64,000 bases of DNA from an uncultured Marvinbryantia sp. (GCA_934394985.1 CAKRRF010000001.1:62001-126000); one strand, 5' to 3'; shown: positions 1-8,992, numbered from the stretch's first letter. The notes: generated by a model from the letters alone, not told the origin. Translations and numbers: made by a program.

Positions 1-1034
1 GTGGCAATCAGAATAATTGGTGCCATATCCATGATACATCCAAGTAAAAGCAAAATCAGATTTATCAAAAGCGTCAGAAGAATTTTATTGGTTGTAATAC
101 TGGTAATCGCTGTTGCTGCAAGATCCGGCACATGCAGATACGTCAGGCAGTATCCAAAAATACTGGATGTACCACACAGAATCAAAACAATAGACAGCGT
201 CTCGATACATTCTCCCAACAGTTTCCAGACACCCTTCCAGGTAAGCTCTTTATAAATTGCCAGACTGACAATCAGACTATAGATTACAGCAATTGCAGCA
301 GATTCCGTAGCGGTAAACATACCCATTACTACACCGACTACCACAATCAGAATGGCCAGCAGAGCCCATATTGATTTCACAAACTGCTGCAAAAACACCT
401 TAAATTCAAATCTGTCTCCCTTTGGATATTTTCGTTTCATAGAAATCACATAGGAAAAAATCATCAGAGAAATGGCCAGTAATGCTCCCGGAAGATAGCC
501 TGCCATAAATAAAGCTCCTACTGACACACCACCTGCTGCAGTTGCATAAATAACCATATTATGGCTTGGCGGTACCAAAAGTCCTTCTACCGAAGAAGTA
601 ATTGTAACAGCCGTAGAAAAATCTGCATCATATCCTGCATTTACCATCATTGGAATCATAAGCTTGCCAATGGACGCCGTATCTGCTGTTGCTGATCCGG
701 AAATACCACCAAAGAAATAGGATGCCACAATATTTACCATGGCCAGTCCGCCATGCATCCATCCTACCAGAGAATCTGCCAGTGCTATGATTTTATCTGA
801 GATACCTCCGGCACCCATCAGACATCCCATAGTGATAAAAAACGGAACTGCCATCAGTGAAAAGGAATTCAGTCCTTTTACCATCTGCTGACATACATTC
901 GTTAAAGGCAGCCCCAGATATAACAGACATACTGTTGAAGCAATTCCCACTGCAAATGCAATCTGAATTCTCAGCAGAATCATAACCAGAAATAAAATAA
1001 TTAAAATTGCTATCGCTGTTGTATTCACTTCCAT
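1..1034 (-). CDS. dctM: TRAP transporter large permease DctM (3' end outside window)
   Basis: This is the 12-TM-class permease of a tripartite ATP-independent periplasmic (TRAP) transporter, the membrane channel that imports a substrate handed over by DctP using an ion gradient. About 344 codons are visible and the frame is open to the window edge; the family is usually about 425 residues, so the C-terminal fifth lies outside. Hydrophobic segments fill the whole visible part, and the typical DctM stretches GGISGSATADTASIG and PPSHNMVIYA are present. The ATG (1032-1034) overlaps the last base of the dctQ stop codon (TAATG), which indicates translational coupling. The substrate cannot be read from the permease. 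Family call is firm. Confidence 0.93.
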   Translation of the reverse strand, partial: MEVNTTAIAILIILFLVMILLRIQIAFAVGIASTVCLLYLGLPLTNVCQQMVKGLNSFSLMAVPFFITMGCLMGAGGISDKIIALADSLVGWMHGGLAMVNIVASYFFGGISGSATADTASIGKLMIPMMVNAGYDADFSTAVTITSSVEGLLVPPSHNMVIYATAAGGVSVGALFMAGYLPGALLAISLMIFSYVISMKRKYPKGDRFEFKVFLQQFVKSIWALLAILIVVVGVVMGMFTATESAAIAVIYSLIVSLAIYKELTWKGVWKLLGECIETLSIVLILCGTSSIFGYCLTYLHVPDLAATAITSITTNKILLTLLINLILLLLGCIMDMAPIILIA

Positions 1035-1558
1035 TATGCATCTACCTCCACTCCTCTGAAAGCACAAATGTGCTTATATATTACTTCCAGCTGAAATAAT
1101 GCAATTGCAATTCCCGAAAACGGAATTGGTGCATACAGCCAGAACTTAGATAACCATGGCAGGCTCACATATCCCCCTTTGCCGCCCAGCATAGCTGCAA
1201 ACGGAAATCCTACAAAAATCATCATCAGTGCAAATGCCAGAATCAGAAAATCTCCCAGTAAATCCAGACTCTGACAAAGCTTCTTCGGCAAATACATATC
1301 CAAAGATGTCATACGAATATGAGCCTGATTGTGAATGGCAAGTGAAGCACTTAAAAACGCCATATAAATCATGCAGGTGAGTACAATTTCTTCGCTCCAT
1401 GCCGGATCAGAAATAAACGGGATGTATTTACCTGCATAACGTCCCAATACGGCATAGGAGGTAATGCAGACATCTGCGATCAACAGTATTTTACAGATAA
1501 ACATCACTACCGAGTAGAGCCCATTATAGAATTTTTTCATAATCTTTCTCATTCTCAT
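1034..1558 (-). CDS. dctQ: TRAP transporter small permease DctQ
   Basis: This is the small four-TM subunit that pairs with DctM in the TRAP permease complex. The 174-residue product has hydrophobic segments at roughly residues 12-35, 52-75, 92-115 and 135-158, and the family-typical SDPAWSEE and LLGDFLILAFALMM regions. It lies between dctP (90-base gap) and dctM (one-base overlap), the standard dctPQM order, so the three genes form one operon read leftwards. The first ATG was kept; a second in-frame ATG two codons later (MRM) and one at residue 7 are equally possible. Confidence 0.92.
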   Translation of the reverse strand: MRMRKIMKKFYNGLYSVVMFICKILLIADVCITSYAVLGRYAGKYIPFISDPAWSEEIVLTCMIYMAFLSASLAIHNQAHIRMTSLDMYLPKKLCQSLDLLGDFLILAFALMMIFVGFPFAAMLGGKGGYVSLPWLSKFWLYAPIPFSGIAIALFQLEVIYKHICAFRGVEVDA

Positions 1559-1648
1559 GTCCTCTCTTATACATCATTTCATAAAGTTCCCAGGAGACCG
1601 CGTTCTGCTTCTGCCACAAACCAGGATCTCCCGGGGCACTTTTCTCAA

Positions 1649-2650
1649 TTATTTTGCTGTATCAAGAATAGCCTGATAAGTATCTTCTACGCCTGAAGTA
1701 AACTGTGAAATCACGTCTGCACATGCATCTCTCCATGGAGTCTTATCTTCCACTTCTACAAAATTTACCCCTTTTTCTTCCAGATCTGCTTTGCACTTTT
1801 CTTCTTCCTCTTCTGAAACCTGTGCGCAGTACTCTTCCGTCTGCTTTCCCGCTTCTTTCAGTGCTTCAATCTGATCCTCAGACAGTTTATCCAGAGATGA
1901 ATCTGCAATCACTACAGATGCAATTGACATCGTATGTTCATCCAGGATCACATTTGGCGCTACCTCATTAAAAGCATTACTTGCATAAGCTGCAATCGGC
2001 TGTTCTGCACCGTCTACCACGCCCGACTGAAGACTGGTGTATAATTCATTAAAAGATACTACTGTCGGTGAAGCTTTCAGTCCTTCTACCATTCCAGTCA
2101 TGATCTGATCCTGAGATACACGAATCTTTTTACCTGACAGATCATCGATACTTTCCACCGGATCCTTAAAGAAAAAGCTTCTGAATCCATCTTCCGTAAA
2201 AAACAGTCCTGTTACACCAAGTGCATTGTCAGAAGGCTCCGCCAGAACCTCTTCTCCCACTTCAGAATTTGCAAAATTCCAGAAATGTTCACGACTTTCA
2301 AATACAAAAGGAAGTCCCAGTAATGCAGATTTATTACACTTGTAGTTTGCGAATGCATAACTGGATACTCTGGCAATATCTACCGTTCCACTCATGGAAA
2401 TCATACCATCCAGGACATCGCTCTCATTTCCCATCACGCCACTGGCCTGAATATCAATTTTGACAGATCCATTTGTCAGTTCTTCCACCTTGTCCTTAAA
2501 AAAAGTTGCATACATTCCATCTGTAGAGTCCAGGGCGTTCAGTTCTGCATATACCAGTGTCACAGAATCATCTGCCAGTACTGTCGGTGCGCCCATTGCG
2601 GTTGCTGCCATTCCAATGCCTGCAATTGTTGCTAAAATTTTTTTATTCAT
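1649..2650 (-). CDS. dctP: TRAP transporter substrate-binding protein DctP
   Basis: This is the extracytoplasmic solute receptor of the TRAP system, 333 residues, normal family length. The N-terminus is a Sec signal peptide (MNKKILATIAGIG, then a hydrophobic run ending near TVLADD at residues 24-28) with no lipobox cysteine, so it is probably released or held by the permease rather than lipidated. The DctP core is seen in KIRVSQDQIMTGMVEGL and in the central SGVVDGAEQPIAAY, the helix that normally carries substrate contacts. It is the promoter-proximal gene of dctPQM. Family members bind C4-dicarboxylates, sugar acids or related acids; which one is not readable here. The divergent AraC-type gene is the likely regulator. 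Confidence 0.92.
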   Translation of the reverse strand: MNKKILATIAGIGMAATAMGAPTVLADDSVTLVYAELNALDSTDGMYATFFKDKVEELTNGSVKIDIQASGVMGNESDVLDGMISMSGTVDIARVSSYAFANYKCNKSALLGLPFVFESREHFWNFANSEVGEEVLAEPSDNALGVTGLFFTEDGFRSFFFKDPVESIDDLSGKKIRVSQDQIMTGMVEGLKASPTVVSFNELYTSLQSGVVDGAEQPIAAYASNAFNEVAPNVILDEHTMSIASVVIADSSLDKLSEDQIEALKEAGKQTEEYCAQVSEEEEEKCKADLEEKGVNFVEVEDKTPWRDACADVISQFTSGVEDTYQAILDTAK

Positions 2651-2700
2651 GTTTCATACCCTCCGCACTTTTTTAAATTTTACTTTTTTAAGATGGTTTT

Positions 2701-2706
2701 ATTATA
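2701..2706 (-). promoter_or_regulatory. TATAAT -10 of the dctPQM operon without a -35
   Basis: On the minus strand a perfect TATAAT sits about 50 bases before the dctP ATG, preceded by no recognisable -35 hexamer at 16-18 bases. This pattern is typical of activator-dependent promoters, which fits control by the divergent AraC-family protein. The 265-base gap between dctP and the regulator is AT-rich and holds no gene. Confidence 0.5.
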
Positions 2707-2838
2707 TCGTTATGATGATACCATTTTTTTACATTCCGTTTTCTTTTTATGACAAAATCATCAAATTCTTTTCCTGTTTTTTACCATTTATCGTTATTTT
2801 CACTGTACGCAGGCTGTTTTTTCTCTGCGTTCCTGATA

Positions 2839-2867
2839 TTGAATTTCTTTACCTCTTCTATTATAAT
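2839..2867 (+). promoter_or_regulatory. sigma-A promoter of the AraC-family gene
   Basis: TTGAAT (2839-2844) and TATAAT (2862-2867) are separated by 17 bases and lie about 50 bases upstream of the AraC-type start codon. Confidence 0.7.
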
Positions 2868-2915
2868 AATTTCAGATAACAAATTACGCATTTTGAGAAT
2901 ACGACAGAGGTTACT

Positions 2916-3809
2916 ATGGAAAACAGAGCTGCAAAATTTAGAGAAAACTTTCCGGATTATCTGTGTGTCAAACATAAGATTTCCGAGCATACTGAAAAAC
3001 AAACATTCCATCTTCACTCACAGTTGGAAATTATTTTTACGATTTCCGACAATCTGATATGTTTTTATGAAAATGCAGTCATTCGCATTCCAAGATATAG
3101 TTTTCTTCTGTTGAACACCATGTGCCTGCATTATGTAGATTCTCTGCCAAATTCCGGAGTCTGTGATCGATATGTCATCACATTCTCGTCCGATTTTGTC
3201 AAGGATATCCAGTCTTCCGGCGTTAACCTGCTTGGATGTTTTCTGGAACCGGGATCAGAACATATTTTACTGACACCACCACCGGAATCTGTTCCCTGGA
3301 TTTTACATCTTCTGGATGCTCTGGAAACAGAAACCGCACATTCTGCTTTTCATACACTTTCGGATAATATCGATGAACGCCTGAATACGCTGACGTTAAA
3401 ATACCAGCTGGCCAGTCTGCTGACAGAACTGAACCGTCTGTACCTTTCACATTTTCAGGTTACTTCTTCGCTTAAGCATCAACGGTATTCCAGTTTTGTA
3501 TCGGATGTCTGCAGCTATATCGAACAGAATGTAGAAAATGAGATTTCCATTGAAGATCTGTCCAGACATTTTGCAGTGAGCAAAACCTTCCTTTATAATA
3601 TTACCAAAGATTTCCTGAATCTTCCTCTCAGCGACTATATCTCCATGGTAAGAATCAATAAGGCAAAATCCTACCTGGCCAATACGGAATATTCCATTGA
3701 GATCATCAGCCAGAAAGTAGGTTATTCCAGCATCAGTTCCTTTTCCAGATTCTTTAAAAACAATGTGGGGATGTCTCCTTTGAAATATCGAAAAATTACA
3801 GAACCATGA
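2916..3809 (+). CDS. AraC-family transcriptional regulator
   Basis: A 297-residue DNA-binding regulator. The N-terminal half (about 20-170) resembles a cupin-type ligand-sensing arm with a His-containing strand (TFHLHSQLEIIFTI). The C-terminal 95 residues are the two helix-turn-helix AraC DNA-binding domain: EISIEDLSRHFAVSKTFLYN is the first HTH, and the second ends in the family signature VGYSSISSFSRFFKNNVGM. It is divergent from dctPQM and is followed by a terminator, so it is a single-gene unit. Inference: it senses the TRAP substrate and activates the transporter operon. The start ATG at 2916 has only a weak AGG-containing ribosome site. Confidence 0.88.
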   Translation: MENRAAKFRENFPDYLCVKHKISEHTEKQTFHLHSQLEIIFTISDNLICFYENAVIRIPRYSFLLLNTMCLHYVDSLPNSGVCDRYVITFSSDFVKDIQSSGVNLLGCFLEPGSEHILLTPPPESVPWILHLLDALETETAHSAFHTLSDNIDERLNTLTLKYQLASLLTELNRLYLSHFQVTSSLKHQRYSSFVSDVCSYIEQNVENEISIEDLSRHFAVSKTFLYNITKDFLNLPLSDYISMVRINKAKSYLANTEYSIEIISQKVGYSSISSFSRFFKNNVGMSPLKYRKITEP

Positions 3810-3811
3810 AA

Positions 3812-3854
3812 AAAATCCTGTGGTCTTCTCTTTCACGAGATCCACAGGATTTTC
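3812..3854. terminator. Bidirectional terminator between the AraC gene and the LtaS-like gene
   Basis: Twelve-base arms (AAAATCCTGTGG / CCACAGGATTTT) flank a 19-base loop, with A-run and T-run on the outer sides, so it can stop transcription from both convergent genes. Confidence 0.85.
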
Positions 3855-3865
3855 TTTTTTATCAA

Positions 3866-5665
3866 TTATTCAAAAAAATCAGTCAGTTTACCATCCTTAT
3901 CACAAAGATGATTATATACCAGTTTGTTATAATTCTCTATCCATTCTGACTGCACTTCTGATTCCGGCTGTCTGCTTCCATCTGCGTTCATCACCATATT
4001 TGCAGTGATTACCGGGAACTGTGTCTGCATCTCCTTCAGAAACTGCTGATAGCCGGTCAGGCCGATTCCCGCTTTTTCCATCAACAGCCCCCCAAGATAA
4101 TTCAGGCTGATGTTTTCTGTCTGTGTTGTATCCATCTCATAATTAGCCCACATGATATAAGGTACAATGTAATTATCAAAATACACATCCTGTGATTCAT
4201 CTCTGTTCAGTCCAAGCTCTCGCAAAATCACATTTGTGATATAATCAGATGGCTGATGATCTCCGAACATCAGAATAATTGTCGGTTCCTTTTCTTTTTC
4301 AAAATATTCCACCAGTTCTTGAAATGCCTCATCACTTTTCTGGATCAGCGTCAGATATTTCTCTGCTGCCCTCACCTGCGTTCCCTGGCTCAGTTCGTCA
4401 GTCAGGTACACAGACTCTTCAAAATCATCTGTATCTTTGCTGTAGCCTCCATGATTCTGCATCGTAACCTCAAAGGTGAACAGTCTGTCGTCTGCTCCTT
4501 TTTCTTCATACAGATCAATAATCTTCTGAAAAGCAGATTCATCACTGATATAGTTACGGATCTTTTTAGGTGAGGTAAAAGCATCTTTAAAGATCATATT
4601 ATCAAATCCCAGCAGTGGATACACAATATTACGACACCAGCCACTTCCATAATACGGATGAATAGCTGTAGTTGTGTAACCAAGTTCTTTCAGTCTGGAA
4701 GGCATGCCCGGTATCTTATTCTTGACATATTGCTGATATGGAACACTTCCCGTTGGCATAAATGCCATGGAATCTCCGGTAAGAAACTCAAACTCAGAAT
4801 TCGCCGTATTCCCTCCCTTCACCGATACATACGCATGTCCTTTTAACACATTTTTATTCAGTGAATGAATAAATGGCATGTAATCTTCGCTGACTGAAAA
4901 ATCTCCAAATACAGACAAATCTGAAAAAGCTTCATTCATAATCACGATAATATTCGGCAGCTTTTCTACCGGAGTTGCAGTTTCCTGTGTCTGATAGTTC
5001 TCTGCAATCTCTTCTGCTGCCTTCGCAGAATACCCATCCGGCTTTTCCACTTTTAGAAAGCGAATATTTCCCACAAAACCACCAAGCAATCCATTATTGC
5101 GATATAATACATTCGGCGTAAACAATGTAGTGTCCAGATCTGCTGCCTCTATCACCGCATTGCTTCCCACCGCTCTGACATAGCCAAACAGGCAAAAAGT
5201 GGAAAGCACCAGAGCTGCCAGTCTGATCCGAACCTTTTTCACTTTTCCAGGCAACATCCTGCCTGCCACAGTCAAAACCAGAAATCCTGCTATTACAGCA
5301 ACCAGCTTTCCGGTAATATCTATGTTATAATTATCCGCTACTGATACTGCTGTTCGAATAGAATAAATATCCCACGGCACAATCGGAGAAGACCGAAAAC
5401 ATACCACGCAATAATTCGCCAGACCACAGCACATAAAAAGCAGCGTGGCAAAAGTATAACCTCCTGCCACACTGCCAAATACGAACGTACCAAGCAGATA
5501 AATCAGATAATATCCCAGAAGATTCAGCAAAAAAATGGCTGGTGTAAGATCCCATGGGACATGAGTATAACTCTCCATCAGCATCAGAGCTGCCATCGGA
5601 ATCAACAGTATCAAAACCGTTGTCAGAATCTTCGACGTTATCTTATATTGAAATGCTTTCTTCAT
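3866..5665 (-). CDS. LtaS-like phosphoglycerol transferase (membrane sulfatase fold)
   Basis: A 599-residue membrane enzyme of the lipoteichoic-acid-synthase/sulfatase superfamily, which moves phosphoglycerol or a similar headgroup onto cell-envelope glycopolymers outside the membrane. Five hydrophobic segments occupy residues 10-165; the extracellular alkaline-phosphatase-like domain starts near residue 236. Metal-site elements are visible: NEAFSDL at 244-250, the catalytic threonine Thr287 in GGNTANSEFE, and the late FGDHQPSDY motif. The start has an AAGGAAG ribosome site. The truncated rhomboid gene lies just upstream on the same strand, and a bidirectional terminator follows. Without a search the exact acceptor polymer cannot be given. 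Confidence 0.85.
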   Translation of the reverse strand: MKKAFQYKITSKILTTVLILLIPMAALMLMESYTHVPWDLTPAIFLLNLLGYYLIYLLGTFVFGSVAGGYTFATLLFMCCGLANYCVVCFRSSPIVPWDIYSIRTAVSVADNYNIDITGKLVAVIAGFLVLTVAGRMLPGKVKKVRIRLAALVLSTFCLFGYVRAVGSNAVIEAADLDTTLFTPNVLYRNNGLLGGFVGNIRFLKVEKPDGYSAKAAEEIAENYQTQETATPVEKLPNIIVIMNEAFSDLSVFGDFSVSEDYMPFIHSLNKNVLKGHAYVSVKGGNTANSEFEFLTGDSMAFMPTGSVPYQQYVKNKIPGMPSRLKELGYTTTAIHPYYGSGWCRNIVYPLLGFDNMIFKDAFTSPKKIRNYISDESAFQKIIDLYEEKGADDRLFTFEVTMQNHGGYSKDTDDFEESVYLTDELSQGTQVRAAEKYLTLIQKSDEAFQELVEYFEKEKEPTIILMFGDHQPSDYITNVILRELGLNRDESQDVYFDNYIVPYIMWANYEMDTTQTENISLNYLGGLLMEKAGIGLTGYQQFLKEMQTQFPVITANMVMNADGSRQPESEVQSEWIENYNKLVYNHLCDKDGKLTDFFE

Positions 5666-5686
5666 GATACTTCCTTCTTCTATATG

Positions 5687-5890
5687 TTAATGTCTTTTTA
5701 CATGTTCATGGGTAAATAAATGATCCTGGCAATATTCATAATTGCCATCACACTTGGAGCAGAAACGAAATTCCAGATGATCTCCATCTAACTCTGTTCT
5801 TCCGCATACAGCACATTTATGTCTGGTAATCGTGCCATTTGCATTCTTATATTCTGTCTGCTTCCCCTGGTTTACGGATTTCTGATAATT
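5687..5890 (-). pseudogene. Zinc-ribbon tail of the rhomboid-like gene, cut off by an in-frame TGA
   Basis: These 67 codons and stop continue in exactly the same reading frame as the rhomboid-like gene, beyond its TGA at 5891-5893, and end in TAA at 5687-5689. The encoded segment contains HKCAVCGRTE, then FRFCSKCDGNYEYCQDH and a His-rich end THEHVKRH: two CxxC pairs plus further Cys and His, a zinc-ribbon pattern. There is no start codon with a ribosome site inside it, so it cannot be an independent gene. From memory, related Lachnospiraceae rhomboid-like proteins carry this tail fused. It is therefore a nonsense-truncated tail, a readthrough product, or a sequence error. Confidence 0.75.
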
Positions 5891-6559
5891 TCACTTTCTC
5901 TTCTGATTTTGATAAGAATACCTTCTGAAATTCCGTGTACCGATAAAATATACTATAAAATTAAGCATGGACATTACCATCATGATTTTATAAATCCAGC
6001 TGCTGGTAAGGAAATTCAGAAGAAGAATCACAGCATAAAAAATGCCCAGCCACTTCATCTTAATCGGAATCAGGAAATACAGCATTACCTGTGTATCAGG
6101 ATAGGTTGCTGCAAAAGCCAGGAATATTGACAGGTTCACGTAATAGGTGGTAAACAGTGTGCCAAACATCACTCTGCCTCCAAGAATCCCATATAAAAGA
6201 AAGGATCCCAATACCATGGCAATTACGCCACCTATAATATACACGTTATAACGGAATGCTCCCCATGTATGCTCCAGTGTATTCCCAACTGAATAGTAAA
6301 AAAACAGCATAATAATTGTGAACAGATCCAGTGAGGATGGCGGCACCAGCAGCCATGTCACGATACGCCACACCTGACCATGGAGAATGTAATATGGCTC
6401 CAACGTCAGATAATGAAAAATATCCGGTGTAAATACTTCCATCAGATAGCCCGCCACATAAAACGCAATAATGTAAGCTGACAGATTGCGCACCGCATAT
6501 TTTCCGAACTTTCGTTCCATTTTGTTTAAAAACTTCATCTGCGAACTCCTTTTCTTCAA
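5891..6559 (-). CDS. Rhomboid-like membrane protein, catalytically inactive, truncated
   Basis: A 222-residue protein with about six membrane segments in the rhomboid/derlin-like arrangement (for example VWRIVTWLLVPPSS, VGNTLEHTWGAFRYN, VNLSIFLAFAATYP). The rhomboid protease signature GxSG is not present: the corresponding region reads GVIAMVLGSF, so proteolysis is unlikely and a chaperone or membrane-organising role is an inference. The frame stops at TGA 5891-5893, but a conserved-looking zinc-ribbon tail follows in frame; the joined product would be 290 residues. It has its own consensus promoter, divergent from aroC, and the LtaS-like gene lies downstream. Start chosen at 6559, with AAGGAG spaced 6 bases before it. 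Confidence 0.75.
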   Translation of the reverse strand: MKKRSSQMKFLNKMERKFGKYAVRNLSAYIIAFYVAGYLMEVFTPDIFHYLTLEPYYILHGQVWRIVTWLLVPPSSLDLFTIIMLFFYYSVGNTLEHTWGAFRYNVYIIGGVIAMVLGSFLLYGILGGRVMFGTLFTTYYVNLSIFLAFAATYPDTQVMLYFLIPIKMKWLGIFYAVILLLNFLTSSWIYKIMMVMSMLNFIVYFIGTRNFRRYSYQNQKRK

Positions 6560-6573
6560 ACTTCTACGTCAAC

Positions 6574-6602
6574 ATTATAGATTTTTCCTTTTTGTTTGTC
6601 AA
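6574..6602 (-). promoter_or_regulatory. Consensus sigma-A promoter of the rhomboid-like gene
   Basis: On the minus strand TTGACA (6602-6597) and TATAAT (6579-6574) are both perfect and separated by 17 bases. Confidence 0.85.
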
Positions 6603-6616
6603 CGAAACGAACCTAC

Positions 6617-6645
6617 TTTACAATTATTTCATAATTCGCTATACT
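6617..6645 (+). promoter_or_regulatory. sigma-A promoter of aroC
   Basis: TTTACA (6617-6622) and TATACT (6640-6645) have a 17-base spacer; aroC begins 32 bases downstream behind an AAGGAGG ribosome site. Confidence 0.8.
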
Positions 6646-6676
6646 TAAAAAAATTAAAAATAATAAGGAGGCTCTT

Positions 6677-7783
6677 ATGTCTGGTTCCATATATGGCAAA
6701 CATTTTCAGATTTCTACCTGGGGAGAATCACACGGCAAGGCACTTGGCGTGGTGGTTGACGGCTGTCCGGCCGGTATTTCTCTTACGGAAGAAGATATTC
6801 AGAAGTTTCTGGACAGGAGAAAACCTGGTCAGAACTGCTACTCTACCCCGCGCAGGGAAAATGATACGGTAGAGATTCTTTCTGGCGTGTTTGAAGGGAA
6901 GACTACCGGCACACCAATTTCACTGGTTGTTTTTAATCAACAACAGCGTTCTTCTGATTACTCAGAGATTGCATCTTATTATCGTCCCGGACATGCTGAT
7001 TATACGTTTGATGAAAAATACGGTTTCCGCGACTATCGTGGAGGCGGACGCTCTTCCGGCCGTGAAACCATCGGACGTGTGGCTGCAGGCGCCATTGCCG
7101 CAAAGATTCTGGAAACACTTGGCATTACAGTTACTGCTTACTGCCGCTCAATAGGTCCAGTGGAGATTTCTCCTGATCACTTTGATCTTGCAGAACGAGA
7201 TCTTAATGCTTTGAATATGCCGGATGCTCAGGCCGCCCGAAAAGCATCTTCTTATCTGGATGAATGCAAGAAAAACGGAGATTCCAGCGGTGGTGTGGTA
7301 GAATGTATGGTCACCGGTATGATTCCCGGCCTCGGTGATCCGGTTTTTGAAAAGCTGTCTGCTAACCTGGCCAAAGCTATGTTCTCTGTCGGTGCTGTAA
7401 AGTCTTTTGAACTTGGTGACGGAATTGCCGCTTCCCGCTCTACCGGAAGTACGAATAATGATCCTTTTGTTCTGACGCCGGAAGGCGAGATTCAAAAAGC
7501 CACGAATCATTCCGGAGGAACACTCGGAGGGATCAGCGATGGCAGCAATCTCCTGTTCAGAGTCGGATTTAAACCTACTCCTTCTATTTCTGCCTTGCAG
7601 CATACGGTAAACAAAAGTCTGGAAGAAATTGAAATCAGCATCCGCGGCCGCCATGACCCGATTATCGCACCAAGGGCCGTTGTGGTAGTAGAATCCATGG
7701 CAGCACTGACTCTGACAGATGCTCTTTTTGGTAATATGTATGCCCGCATGGACCGCATTACTGAATTTTATCACAGAGTATAA
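6677..7783 (+). CDS. aroC: Chorismate synthase
   Basis: This enzyme makes chorismate from 5-enolpyruvylshikimate-3-phosphate with reduced FMN, the last step of the shikimate pathway feeding aromatic amino acids and folate. The 368-residue length is normal. All three family signatures are visible: GESHGKALGVVVDGCPAG near the N-terminus, the central YRGGGRSSGRETIGRVAAGA, and the C-terminal RHDPIIAPRAVVV. The gene stands alone with its own promoter, AAGGAGG ribosome site and terminator, not in an aro operon. Confidence 0.97.
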   Translation: MSGSIYGKHFQISTWGESHGKALGVVVDGCPAGISLTEEDIQKFLDRRKPGQNCYSTPRRENDTVEILSGVFEGKTTGTPISLVVFNQQQRSSDYSEIASYYRPGHADYTFDEKYGFRDYRGGGRSSGRETIGRVAAGAIAAKILETLGITVTAYCRSIGPVEISPDHFDLAERDLNALNMPDAQAARKASSYLDECKKNGDSSGGVVECMVTGMIPGLGDPVFEKLSANLAKAMFSVGAVKSFELGDGIAASRSTGSTNNDPFVLTPEGEIQKATNHSGGTLGGISDGSNLLFRVGFKPTPSISALQHTVNKSLEEIEISIRGRHDPIIAPRAVVVVESMAALTLTDALFGNMYARMDRITEFYHRV

Positions 7784-7827
7784 AAAAACCGCAGTGAGAT
7801 CCGTATCGTGATTTCACTGCAGTTTTT
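7784..7827. terminator. Bidirectional terminator between aroC and the lactonase gene
   Basis: Imperfect stem (AAAACCGCAGTGA against TCACTGCAGTTTT, one mismatch) followed by a T-run on the plus strand and an A/T-run for the minus-strand gene ending at 7841. Confidence 0.8.
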
Positions 7828-7840
7828 ATGCTCATTTTCC

Positions 7841-8926
7841 TTATGCATTTGTTTCCGGCTGCTGTTCTTCCTCTGTAAGCTTATAAATAAGAATACAGTT
7901 CGGGGTTTCTACGGAAATCGGCCTTCCTTTCATGATCAGTGTCCGCTTCTCATAATCAATCGTAAAGAAACGAATCTCATTCGATTCATGATTCAAAGTA
8001 ACGAGTGTCTTCTCATCTGGAAATACATCAATATCTTTTGGATACTTTCCGCTGATCGGCAGCTTCAGTATCTCTGATACCATACCCGTCTCCTGATCAA
8101 TCTCATAAATGGCCACACTGTTATCTCCTGCTGTAGAACAGTACAGATACTTTCCGCTTGGAGAGATACGGAGTCCCGAGCTGGCACAGCCAATCTCCTG
8201 TACATCCATTCTGGTATCCACCTTCTGAATCAGCTCAAATTTCGGAATCTTTTCGCTTCCATCATAGGAATATACCAGCAGTTCATTACTCAGTTCACAG
8301 TTTACATATGCAAAACGTCCATCCTTGCTGAAACGAATCAGTCTTGGTCCGGACTCCAGATCACAGCGCACAATATCCAGAAGTGTCAGCTTTCCATTCG
8401 TTGGATTCACCTTATAAATATTTATGTGATCAATTCCACAGTCTACCACGCAAAGGAACTTGCCATCCGGTGTCGGCATAGCACAACTGATATGAGGACG
8501 GAAATTTCGTTCTGCTACGCTGAACAGTCCCTTATGAAAAATCCCATCCATAACGCTTCCCAATCTGCCATCACGATGGGTATGCACAACTGTAATCTTG
8601 CCATCATGATAACCGGCCACAAACAGAAACTTTCCCTGTTGATCCGCAGAAAGAAAACATCCTCTCATCCCATCAATTCCTACTTTATTGATTGCAGTCA
8701 GATCTCCCGTTTTCTGATCAATTTTCAATACTTCCACACCTTCATCAGCAATCGAATATAAGTACTTTCCATTGGTGGATACTGTCAGATGGGATGCATT
8801 GTTTACCGGCACTACAGCTCTTTCTGTCATATAGCCGGCCTCAACATCCATATCGTATACATGAACTCCCACGCTACTTCCATGAGTATACGTACCTACA
8901 TATGCAACATATCTATCTTTGCCCAT
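7841..8926 (-). CDS. Lactonase-family seven-bladed beta-propeller protein
   Basis: A 361-residue protein of the YbhE/6-phosphogluconolactonase type (Pfam lactonase family). It has no signal peptide and consists of repeated blades, each with a pattern such as SHLTVSTNGKYLYSIADEG, GCFLSADQQGKFLFVAGYHDG, AMPTPDGKFLCVVDCG and GLRISPSGKYLYCSTAGDNS. The opening YVAYVGTYT is typical. Family members hydrolyse 6-phosphogluconolactone or related sugar lactones; many homologs have no proven substrate, so no gene symbol is given. It is a single gene with its own promoter and a terminator shared with aroC. Confidence 0.82.
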   Translation of the reverse strand: MGKDRYVAYVGTYTHGSSVGVHVYDMDVEAGYMTERAVVPVNNASHLTVSTNGKYLYSIADEGVEVLKIDQKTGDLTAINKVGIDGMRGCFLSADQQGKFLFVAGYHDGKITVVHTHRDGRLGSVMDGIFHKGLFSVAERNFRPHISCAMPTPDGKFLCVVDCGIDHINIYKVNPTNGKLTLLDIVRCDLESGPRLIRFSKDGRFAYVNCELSNELLVYSYDGSEKIPKFELIQKVDTRMDVQEIGCASSGLRISPSGKYLYCSTAGDNSVAIYEIDQETGMVSEILKLPISGKYPKDIDVFPDEKTLVTLNHESNEIRFFTIDYEKRTLIMKGRPISVETPNCILIYKLTEEEQQPETNA

Positions 8927-8963
8927 ACCAAATATGTCCTTTCACATAAGTAAATTTGTATTC

Positions 8964-8992
8964 AATATAACATAATTCCCCATTTTTGTTAA
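8964..8992 (-). promoter_or_regulatory. sigma-A promoter of the lactonase gene
   Basis: Minus-strand TTAACA (8992-8987) and TATATT (8969-8964) with a 17-base spacer, about 40 bases before the ATG. Confidence 0.65.

Noticed and set aside
5891..5893. Selenocysteine at the in-frame TGA of the rhomboid-like gene
   Set aside because: I see no selenoprotein family match at this position and no clear SECIS-like stem directly after it; nonsense mutation or readthrough is simpler.
7148..7774. Minus-strand open frame opposite aroC
   Set aside because: It is a shadow of the highly conserved chorismate synthase gene.
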